From: CAMEON01 sp963643175
GTDB taxonomy: Bacteria > Bacillota > Clostridia > Oscillospirales > CAG-272
Length of the DNA: 49,897 bases
Direction of reading: 5' to 3'
NCBI GenBank assembly: GCA_963643175.1
Contig: CAVIJF010000011.1
Span: 1-49,897 of the forward strand
Under the pieces are notes generated by a model that was not told the DNA's origin, ran no database searches, and saw nothing but the letters and a program-made list of their open reading frames with translations. How positions within the stretch are numbered: position 1 is the stretch's first letter; each line of letters starts with the position of its first letter. The translations under genes were made by a program, and so were the position numbers. Shown here piece by piece: positions 24,810 through 31,857 of this stretch.

Positions 24810-25772
24810 ATGGACGCGACAATTTCGGTAATAGTTCCCATCTACAACGTGGAGGACTACCTTCCCCGGTGTCTGGACAGCCTGCTGTCCCAGACATACG
24901 GGGATTTTGAGCTGATTCTGGTTGATGACGGATCGACCGACACCACCGGTGCCATCTGCGACCGCTACGGCGCGGCAGACGCCCGCGTGCGAGTTCTGCA
25001 TCAGCCCAACGCCGGCGTTTCCGCCGCCCGGAACCGTGCGCTGGACGTGGCGCGGGGGCAGTTTCTGACTTTCGTGGACGCCGACGACACGGTAGACCCC
25101 ACCTATCTGGAGCGGCTGTACACGGGTCTGCGGGACACCGGCGCAGATATTGCCGCCGTGAACTGGATGGATTCCAACGGAAAAACCGCCTACAACGCCG
25201 CACTTGCCGGCGCAGACGGTACACGCCTGTACACGCAGGACGAGCTTGCCGACCTGAACCTGCTGGGCAGCTGCTGCGGACGGATGTTCCGGCGGTCGTC
25301 CATGAGCAGTCTGTCCTTTGACAAGGATATATTCTACGGGGAGGACACGCTGTTCTGCGTGCGCAATTTCTACGGGCGCCCGGGAATGCGTCTGCTGTTG
25401 TTCGGCACGTGCCTGTACCGGTACCTGCTTCATCGCCCCGGTGCGGCTACGGCGCAGGCGTTCCATACGCGCCGCCTGACCCAGATAGAAGCGTACCGCC
25501 GCATCCGGGAAACCGTGGCGGCATACCCACCCATGCTGGAATCGGTGGATGCACTGCGGGCGTTCGCCTTTTGGAATCTGTACCTGCTGCTTCTCCGCTC
25601 CGGGCGGGAGCGGGAATTCCCTGCCGAATTCCGGCAGCTGCGCCACGTTCTGCAGGCAGGGCGGCGATACCGCCTCTGCGGGCAGGGACTCCGGCAACGC
25701 GCCGTGTACCGCCTCTACCTGACGTGCGGGCGGTTGGCTGTGCGGCTTGACGGCAGCAGAAACAGTCGGTAA
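24810..25772 (+). CDS. Family 2 glycosyltransferase
   Basis: A 320-residue GT-A enzyme closely similar in layout to the one at 22174: TISVIVPIYNVEDYLPRCLD, ELILVDDGSTDTTG, AGVSAARNRALD, FVDADDTVDPTY and the late motif FYGEDTLFCVRNFY. AAGGAG is eight bases before the ATG at 24810, and 36 bases separate it from the flippase stop. It should transfer the second sugar of the lipid-linked glycan exported by the neighbouring flippase; donor and acceptor cannot be told. Between its stop and 26000 (about 230 bases) I see no gene or promoter, only the shared terminator. Confidence 0.9.
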   Translation: MDATISVIVPIYNVEDYLPRCLDSLLSQTYGDFELILVDDGSTDTTGAICDRYGAADARVRVLHQPNAGVSAARNRALDVARGQFLTFVDADDTVDPTYLERLYTGLRDTGADIAAVNWMDSNGKTAYNAALAGADGTRLYTQDELADLNLLGSCCGRMFRRSSMSSLSFDKDIFYGEDTLFCVRNFYGRPGMRLLLFGTCLYRYLLHRPGAATAQAFHTRRLTQIEAYRRIRETVAAYPPMLESVDALRAFAFWNLYLLLLRSGREREFPAEFRQLRHVLQAGRRYRLCGQGLRQRAVYRLYLTCGRLAVRLDGSRNSR

Positions 25773-26000
25773 CAGCCCCGGAGCGGATATTCTGCTGCCG
25801 TCCCGCGCCGCATACAGACCCCGCCGTGTATGGAACCGCCTTTTCTGCCGCATACTACCTCTGAGCAAGCCGGGGCAGTCCCGGAGAAAGGCGGATTAGC
25901 AATTATCATGACAAAACCTCAGATGCGGTGAAACCTTAAATCGAGGGCACCCTGCCGTATCCGAACGTGATATCTCCCCGTAAACGGCACCTTCGAAACG

Positions 26001-26027
26001 AAAGCCCCGGCTGCTGCCGGGGCTTTC
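26001..26027. terminator. Bidirectional terminator between the glycan operon and the nucleoside transporter operon
   Basis: AAAGCCCCGGC (26001-26011) pairs perfectly with GCCGGGGCTTT (26016-26026) around a 4-base loop; both convergent operons end here. Confidence 0.85.
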
Positions 26028-26062
26028 GGATGTGGTATGGGGTATCCGCTGTCTGCGGTTTT

Positions 26063-27064
26063 TTATCTGTCCTCGCGGTAGTAGTTGATGCCCAGTCCGG
26101 CAGGCGGCTGATTTTCGCGCCGGTTGCGGATACTGGTGATAATCAGCACCAGCAGGGTGGCAACGTAGGGAATCATCTCAAACAGCTTCTTCTGTGCCAG
26201 CGTCAGTCCCTCCACGTACTGCGGCAGATTATACAGCGCACCGAACAGAAGCGCACCGGGGATTGCCAGATTGGGGCGCCAGATAACAAAGATAACCAGC
26301 GCAACCGCCAGCCAGCCGCGGTCGCCGAAGGCGTTGTTCGACCAGGAGCCGCCGATGTAGTCCATGATATAGTACAGTCCGCCAAGTCCCGCGATCATAC
26401 TGCCCGCCACGGTCGCCACGTACTTGTAGCGGGTGACGTTGATGCCAACCGCATCGGCGGTCGCCGCGTTCTCACCGACGGCGCGCAGCTGCAGTCCGAC
26501 GCGCGTCCGGCGGAGGATAAACGCCGCCACCAGCGCAATCACGATGGCAAGGTATGTCAGGAATCCGTAGGACAGAACCGCCTGTCCGAAGCCGCCGAGC
26601 TTCGCCGCAAAGGGAAGCGGCGTCCGGAAGATGTCACTGGTTGTCTTGACGCTGATGAACGTCTCGCCGGTATTGCTGCCGACCAGCCGGATCAGCGAGC
26701 CGCCGAAGAAGTTTCCAAGCCCGACGCCGAAGGTGGTCATGGCAAGACCCGTGACGTTCTGGTTCGCACGCAGGGTCACGGTCAGGAAGCAGTAAAGCAG
26801 ACCCATCAGCCCCGCGCCGAACAGACAGCAGGCAAGCGGGATGAATACCGCAAGAAATGGGTTGATGTCCGCCGGGGTATCCAGCGATTTTTCGTACAGG
26901 AAGGAGCCGATAACGCCGCTGATAGAGCCGATGTACATGATACCGGGAATACCCATGTTCAGGTTTCCGGATTTCTCCGTGAGAATCTCGCCGGTACAGC
27001 CGTACAGCAGCGGGATGCCCATCTTCACGGCTCCGGGAATGAATCCGATCAATCCGTCCAGCAT
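26063..27064 (-). CDS. BMP-type nucleoside ABC transporter permease 2
   Basis: A 333-residue permease of the BPD_transp_2 type with about nine hydrophobic helices. Motifs typical of nucleoside (PnrD/NupQ-like) subunits are MGIPLLYGCTGEILTEKSGNLNMGIPGIM near the start and GVGLQLRAVGENAATADAVGINVTRYK-like sequence (here RTRVGLQLRAVGENAATADA) in the cytoplasmic coupling loop. It starts one base after the stop of the other permease gene, so the two subunits are coupled. It is the last gene of the riboswitch-controlled operon, and the family imports nucleosides or purine bases. Confidence 0.9.
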   Translation of the reverse strand: MLDGLIGFIPGAVKMGIPLLYGCTGEILTEKSGNLNMGIPGIMYIGSISGVIGSFLYEKSLDTPADINPFLAVFIPLACCLFGAGLMGLLYCFLTVTLRANQNVTGLAMTTFGVGLGNFFGGSLIRLVGSNTGETFISVKTTSDIFRTPLPFAAKLGGFGQAVLSYGFLTYLAIVIALVAAFILRRTRVGLQLRAVGENAATADAVGINVTRYKYVATVAGSMIAGLGGLYYIMDYIGGSWSNNAFGDRGWLAVALVIFVIWRPNLAIPGALLFGALYNLPQYVEGLTLAQKKLFEMIPYVATLLVLIITSIRNRRENQPPAGLGINYYREDR

Positions 27065-28195
27065 TTATGCCTCCTTCTGCTTCTTGCGGAAGCAAACCTG
27101 ATAGTTGATAAAGAACTCACAGCCGATGATGAAGAACAGCACGATGCCGATCAGAATATCGCCGTAAGAACTGTCGATGCCAAAGTCACTCGTGACCTGC
27201 TCGGAACCGGTGCGGAGGAAGCAGATGAGGAAGGAGGCGAAGAACATGAACACGGGGTTGAATTTCGCCAGCCACGCGACCATAATCGCCGTAAAGCCGT
27301 TTCCGCTGACCGCGTTTGTCTCGATGGAGTGGTTGGGACCGCCGACCAGAAGGAATCCGACCAGTCCGCACAGCGCCCCCGTCAGAACCATGGTGCGCAG
27401 GATTACCTTCCGCACATTGATACCGATATAGCGGGCGGTGTTCTCGCTCTCGCCGACCACGGAAATCTCATAGCCGTGCTTGCTGTACCGCATATACACG
27501 TACATGATGCAGGTAACGAGCACCGCCACGATAATGGTCAGGAGGAAGTTCGCGCCGTTGCCGCTCCCGATTGTCGGCAGCCAGCCCGCCTGCGTATCCG
27601 GGTTCAGGATGCCGACGGTACCGGTTCCCTTCGGATACATCGCCTGTATGGAAAACGCGACAAGGCAGGTGGCGACGTAGTTCATCATCAGCGTGAACAG
27701 CGTCTCGTTGGTGCCCCATCTTGCTTTGAAGAAAGCGGGAATTGCCGTCCAGACGACACCGCCCGCCATGCCTGCTATCAGCATGATGAGCAGGAGCAGT
27801 GCGTTCGGCAGGTCGGCAAGGTACTTCATGCACAGGAAGGCGCAGAGTCCGCCGATCAGAACCTGTCCCTCCGCGCCGATATTCCAGAACCGCATCCGGA
27901 AAGCGGGCGTCAATGCCAGCGCAATCAAAAGCAGCATGGCGGTGTCGTAGAACAGGCGCCACGTGCGCTTCGGGTACCGGAACGCCCCCGAGAACATGGT
28001 GGCAAACACCCGGAAGGGATTCTCATGCAGAACCAGCAGGGAGACAAGCCCCATCAGCACAAAGGATGCCAGAATGGCAATGGCGCGTACCGCCCATGCC
28101 TTGTACCACGGCATGACGTTCCGCTTGGAGATATGGAACAGGGGCGCCCGATGCGGCTTGTCCTCTGTCTGTCTGGCAATCTGAGACTCAGCCAT
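27065..28195 (-). CDS. BMP-type nucleoside ABC transporter permease 1
   Basis: A 376-residue permease of the PnrC/NupP type. The N-terminal 45 residues are hydrophilic, then helices begin at WAVRAIAILASFVLMGLVSLLVL. The family motif FRMRFWNIGAEGQVLIGG is near residue 100 and the coupling-loop sequence YEISVVGESENTARYIGIN near 235. MAESQ at 28195 was chosen because GAAAAGGAGG lies just upstream; the longer frame into 28264 is coding sequence of the ATPase. The start overlaps the ATPase gene end by eight bases. Confidence 0.9.
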   Translation of the reverse strand: MAESQIARQTEDKPHRAPLFHISKRNVMPWYKAWAVRAIAILASFVLMGLVSLLVLHENPFRVFATMFSGAFRYPKRTWRLFYDTAMLLLIALALTPAFRMRFWNIGAEGQVLIGGLCAFLCMKYLADLPNALLLLIMLIAGMAGGVVWTAIPAFFKARWGTNETLFTLMMNYVATCLVAFSIQAMYPKGTGTVGILNPDTQAGWLPTIGSGNGANFLLTIIVAVLVTCIMYVYMRYSKHGYEISVVGESENTARYIGINVRKVILRTMVLTGALCGLVGFLLVGGPNHSIETNAVSGNGFTAIMVAWLAKFNPVFMFFASFLICFLRTGSEQVTSDFGIDSSYGDILIGIVLFFIIGCEFFINYQVCFRKKQKEA

Positions 28196-29783
28196 GATTT
28201 TCCTCCTTTTCCGCATCTCCGACGCAAGCCGGCGCGGCGGCAGTCCGCAGACGCTCCGGCACAACGCCCGTCATCAGCAGACCGACTTCTTCCTTCGTGA
28301 CCTCGCGCGGATCCACAATGCCGGACACCTGCCCGCCGCACATGACCAGCAGCCGGTCGCACAGTGCCAGCAGAACGTCCAGATCCTCTCCGACAAAGAG
28401 AACCGCTGTCCCGCGCTCCTTCTGCTGGTTGAGCAGATGGTAAATCAGGTAGGACGAGTTGATGTCCAGTCCGCGCACGGGGTATGCCGCCATCAGCACG
28501 GTGGGCGCCGCGGCAATCTCGCGTCCGACCAGCACCTTCTGGACATTGCCGCCCGACAGCCGCCGCACGGGCGTGTGCGTATCCGGTGTGGCAACCTCCA
28601 GCTCGCGGACAATTTCTTCCGCAAGGTCATGCGGCTTCTTGCGGTCAAGGAACACACTTCTGCCCCGCCGGTAGGAACGGAGCATCATGTTGTCGGTAAT
28701 ATCCATATTGCCGACCAGTCCCATGCCCAGCCGGTCCTCCGGCACGAAGGACAGCCGGACGCCCAGCTCGCGTATCTGCAGCGGGGTCTTGTCCCGCAGA
28801 TTCTCGACCTGACCGTTCTTGGGGTTGTTGTAGCGGATGGTGCCGCTCTCCAGATGCTGCAGTCCGGCGATGGATTCCAAAAGTTCCCGCTGTCCGCTGC
28901 CCGCAATGCCGGCGATGCCCAGTATTTCCCCCGCGCGCGCCGTAAAGGACACGTCTCGGAGAACGGGAATGCCCTCCGGGTTGAGACAGCGCAAGCCCTC
29001 GACCGTCAGCCGTTCGACCGGATTCTGCGGCACGCGCCGCTCGATATTCAGTTCCACCTTCTTGCCAACCATCATCTCGGTCAGTGCCGACTCGGTGGTG
29101 TGCGCAGTTTCGACGGTGGCAATGTGTTCGCCCTTGCGGAGGACGGCGACCCGGTCAGATATTGCCATGACCTCGTGCAGCTTGTGCGTAATGATGATGA
29201 CAGCCTTGCCCTCGGCACGCATGACACGGAGAATATCGAACAGTCTGCCCGCCTCCTGCGGCGTCAGTACGGCAGTCGGCTCGTCCAGAATCAGGATGTC
29301 CACGCCGCGGTACAGCACCTTGACAATTTCAACCGTCTGCTTCTCGGAAACCGACATCTCGTATATCTTCTTGGTTGGCTCCAGATGGAAGCCGTATCGC
29401 TCCGTAATCTCCTTGACCCGCCGGTTCACCTCGTCCATGGAGAACCGTCCCGTTTCCGGAACGCCCAGCACGATGTTCTCCGCCGCCGTAAACACGTCCA
29501 CCAGCTTGAAATGCTGATGAATCATGCCGATGCGGTACCGGAAGGCATCCTTGGGGGAGCTTATCTGTACTTCCCTGCCCCCGATGCAGATGCTGCCCTC
29601 ATCCGGATAGTAAATACCCGAAATCATGTTCATCAGGGTGGTCTTGCCGCTTCCGTTCTCGCCCAGAATGGCGAGAATTTCCCCGTTGTACACCGTCAGA
29701 TCCACATTCCGGTTTGCCTGAATGGAGCCGAAGTGCTTGGATATGCCCTTCAGCTCAATTGCCGCCGTTTTGCTCACGCTCAT
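28188..29783 (-). CDS. Nucleoside ABC transporter ATP-binding protein (two ABC domains)
   Basis: A 531-residue duplicated ATPase of the RbsA/MglA/NupO type. The first domain has Walker A GENGSGKTT near residue 40, signature-region SVSEKQTVEIVKVL and Walker B ILILDEPTAVLTPQE. The second domain has a degenerate Walker A (GIAGSGQRE) and signature LSGGNVQKVLVGREIA with VLMAAYPVRGLDI in place of the DEPT box, as usual in this family where one site is weak. GGAGGT lies only one base before the ATG at 29783, so the GTG at 29777 (seven bases away) may be the true start. The gene is separated from the binding-protein gene by 180 bases carrying a terminator hairpin. Confidence 0.92.
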   Translation of the reverse strand: MSVSKTAAIELKGISKHFGSIQANRNVDLTVYNGEILAILGENGSGKTTLMNMISGIYYPDEGSICIGGREVQISSPKDAFRYRIGMIHQHFKLVDVFTAAENIVLGVPETGRFSMDEVNRRVKEITERYGFHLEPTKKIYEMSVSEKQTVEIVKVLYRGVDILILDEPTAVLTPQEAGRLFDILRVMRAEGKAVIIITHKLHEVMAISDRVAVLRKGEHIATVETAHTTESALTEMMVGKKVELNIERRVPQNPVERLTVEGLRCLNPEGIPVLRDVSFTARAGEILGIAGIAGSGQRELLESIAGLQHLESGTIRYNNPKNGQVENLRDKTPLQIRELGVRLSFVPEDRLGMGLVGNMDITDNMMLRSYRRGRSVFLDRKKPHDLAEEIVRELEVATPDTHTPVRRLSGGNVQKVLVGREIAAAPTVLMAAYPVRGLDINSSYLIYHLLNQQKERGTAVLFVGEDLDVLLALCDRLLVMCGGQVSGIVDPREVTKEEVGLLMTGVVPERLRTAAAPACVGDAEKEENHG

Positions 29784-29893
29784 ACCTCCGTGGTTTTCCG
29801 TGGTTTTTTGATGCCGCACCGTGCATGGCACACACGCCGCGTTATTTTCCGTAACTGTAACCTTGTAGCCGGGTCTTCAAAGTCCCATAAGCG

Positions 29894-29944
29894 AAAAACG
29901 GACGCGGGACCGGGCGGGGATTCCCGTCCGGTCCGAGTGCGTCC
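29894..29944 (-). terminator. Intercistronic terminator/attenuator after the BMP lipoprotein gene
   Basis: Reading on the minus strand, GGACGC...GCGTCC encloses a second long stem (GGACCGG with CCGGTCC) and is followed by GTTTTTC. It lies in the 180-base gap before the ATPase gene and should let only part of the transcripts continue, so the binding protein is made in excess of the permease complex. Confidence 0.75.
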
Positions 29945-29963
29945 TGTATCCGGAAATGTCGGA

Positions 29964-31163
29964 TTACGAACCGAAGTTCTGGTCGAGCAGCTCGATACCG
30001 TCGATCTGCACGTCGAAGTACGGAGCGGAGCGCTTGGTAGACTCGCTGAAGTAACCGTTCTCGATGACCTCGGTGTCCTTCTCAAACTTCTCGTCGGTGT
30101 CCACGTCAGCCTTGTAGGAGGTCAGCGTGTTGCCACCCACGGTGAACTTGCTGGTATCGAAAACGTGGAGCGTGCCCGCCTTCAGTGCAGCCTCGGCAGC
30201 CTCAATGGCTTCCTTGGTGCCGGCAGCGGCGGCAGTCTCATTGATGTCGGTCAGCACAACCGAGCCGTTGGCAAGCGTACCGGTCCAGTCGGTGTCGATC
30301 TTCTTGCCTTCCTGAACCTGCTTGATCATGTACTCGAAGTAAGGCTGCCAGTTGATGCGGGAAGAAACGATGAAAGTGTTGGGGCAGGCAGTCTTGGTGC
30401 TGCCGTTGTAGGAAACATTGGGAATGCCGGCATCCTCGCACGCCTTGGGAGCGCCCATGGAGTCAGCGTGCTGGGAAATCAGCTTGCAGCCCTGGGAAAT
30501 CAGCTTGTTGGCAGCCTCTCTCTCCTTGGTTTCATCGTACCAGGAGCCGGTGAACGTGACCTTCATGGTGACGGAGGGGCAGACAGACTTGGCGCCCAGG
30601 TAGAAGGAGGTATAACCGGAGATAACCTCGGCGTAGGTGAACGCGCCGACGTAGCCCATCACAGCCTCCTCGGCGGTGAACTTACCGGCGGCAATCAGCT
30701 CGTTGAGCTTCAGACCTGCGGCAATACCGGCAAGGTAGCGACCCTCATAAATGGAAGCAAAGGCGTTGTGGTAGTTGTCCAGCTTCTCGGTGTGTGCCTT
30801 AGTGCCGGTCGCATGGCAGAACTGAACGTCCTTGTGCTCCTTGGCAGCCTGAATCATGTAGTCCTCATGACCGAAGCTGTCGGCAAACACGATGGTGCAG
30901 CCCTGCGCAACCAGGTCATCCGCAGCATCCTTGCACTTGGAGGACTCGGGGATGTTCTTCTTCGTGACCATCTCGACGCCCATTGCCTCGCAGGCAGCCT
31001 GCGCAGCCTGCAGGAAGTTGTTGTCGTAAGTGGAGTTTTCGTCATGCAGGAAGATAAAGCCGACCTTCAGCTTCTTCTCGCCGCTCTCACCGCAGGAAGC
31101 GAATGCGGACACGCACGCTGCCAGCATAATGACCGCCAGACACAGAGACAGAATCTTTTTCAT
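29964..31163 (-). CDS. BMP/PnrA-family nucleoside-binding lipoprotein
   Basis: A 399-residue substrate-binding lipoprotein of the basic membrane protein family (PF02608), which binds purine nucleosides. The signal peptide ends in the lipobox AFASC (Cys24). The mature start KLKVGFIFLHDENSTYDNNF and the segments VFADSFGHEDYMIQAAKEH, FASIYEGRYLAGIAAGLKLNE and GKKIDTDWTGTLANGSV match the family; Asp and Phe/Trp residues of the nucleoside pocket lie in these blocks. AAAAAGGAGAG precedes the ATG at 31163. A guanine-type riboswitch lies 258 bases upstream. It heads the operon with the ATPase and two permeases. Confidence 0.93.
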   Translation of the reverse strand: MKKILSLCLAVIMLAACVSAFASCGESGEKKLKVGFIFLHDENSTYDNNFLQAAQAACEAMGVEMVTKKNIPESSKCKDAADDLVAQGCTIVFADSFGHEDYMIQAAKEHKDVQFCHATGTKAHTEKLDNYHNAFASIYEGRYLAGIAAGLKLNELIAAGKFTAEEAVMGYVGAFTYAEVISGYTSFYLGAKSVCPSVTMKVTFTGSWYDETKEREAANKLISQGCKLISQHADSMGAPKACEDAGIPNVSYNGSTKTACPNTFIVSSRINWQPYFEYMIKQVQEGKKIDTDWTGTLANGSVVLTDINETAAAAGTKEAIEAAEAALKAGTLHVFDTSKFTVGGNTLTSYKADVDTDEKFEKDTEVIENGYFSESTKRSAPYFDVQIDGIELLDQNFGS

Positions 31164-31274
31164 GTTTTCTCTCCTTTTTTGTTTTGAAGATTTCCTTTGT
31201 GTACCCATGTTCCCTATGTGAAGCCTCCCCACAGGAAGACCAATCACCGTTTTCCGTTTGCAATTTACTGCATC

Positions 31275-31301
31275 AAAAAAACAGACAGGCAAATGCCCGT
31301 C
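31275..31301 (-). terminator. Leader terminator downstream of the purine riboswitch
   Basis: GACGGGC (31301-31295) and GCCTGTC (31290-31284) form a stem with one G-U pair and a 4-base loop, followed within two bases by a run of seven T (31281-31275). It lies in the untranslated leader, about 120 bases after the aptamer and 112 before the start codon, so it is probably the switchable terminator of the riboswitch. Confidence 0.7.
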
Positions 31302-31420
31302 CGCAAAGATTCCAAAGAGGGGAGCGAAAACCGCCGCGCCCAGAAAATCCCGCCGCAACGTCTGAAGACACCGGGGATTTTCCTCGGTGCATCGCGTTTT
31401 CCGGATATGCGGGACATTCG

Positions 31421-31483
31421 CCAATAGTCGCAACTGCGGGGTGCGGTAGAAACATTCGACCCATTACTTCGAATCTATATTGG
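31421..31483 (-). promoter_or_regulatory. Purine (guanine-class) riboswitch aptamer
   Basis: A 63-base aptamer on the minus strand. P1 is CCAATA (31483-31478) with TATTGG (31426-31421). P2 is ATTCGA/TCGAAT with loop containing ATGG. The conserved J2/3 reads GTTTCTACC, and P3 is CGCA/TGCG. J3/1 reads GACTA, so the ligand-pairing base is C (guanine/hypoxanthine class); adenine aptamers have GATTA. Loop 3 is less conserved than usual. It controls the nucleoside importer gene set downstream. Confidence 0.88.
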
Positions 31484-31523
31484 TTGGAAACATCTGTCGG
31501 GTTCGCTTTTCGAAACCTTTACT

Positions 31524-31552
31524 ATTGTATCACAGTTCCGTCACAAAAGCAA
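31524..31552 (-). promoter_or_regulatory. Promoter of the riboswitch-controlled nucleoside importer
   Basis: TTGCTT (31552-31547) and TACAAT (31529-31524) on the minus strand with a 17-base spacer. The start near 31517 puts the aptamer about 35 bases into the transcript. The total leader is about 355 bases. Confidence 0.8.
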
Positions 31553-31772
31553 GAGGCAATTCCAACAAGATGTCGAATTATTGGGAATGCAGGTATGTAC
31601 AACTGCACCAATGAAACCGCCGGACATGCAATCCGCATTTTGACCGGTTTGGCGGCATTAGCGCCGGATTGCTCCCGATGCCTGTCTTGCTTGTCCGTTT
31701 TGTGAAAAGTGCCTGATGATTTCATGGATAATTGGGCATAGCTACAAAAATGAACGAATTTTCAAAAACGGG

Positions 31773-31800
31773 TTGCTTTTTCCGGAAAAAGTGTTATCAT
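31773..31800 (+). promoter_or_regulatory. Probable promoter of the ABC-DUF1854-ABC operon
   Basis: TTGCTT (31773-31778) and TATCAT (31795-31800), spacer 16 bases; weaker than the other promoters here. The stretch 31553-31772 between the two divergent promoters shows no gene. Confidence 0.55.
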
Positions 31801-31857
31801 ACTTGCGATTCGGATAAACCGTATCATGCATACCGCAGAACGAAAGCAAATCCACAT

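Noticed and set aside
25967..28300. 777-codon plus-strand open frame
   Set aside because: Antisense to both nucleoside permease genes; the composition (His, Gln, Arg, Asp rich) is typical of a reverse-strand shadow.
28194..31187. 997-codon plus-strand open frame
   Set aside because: It runs antisense through the ABC ATPase and BMP lipoprotein genes, has no family features, and results from high GC in the opposite reading frame.
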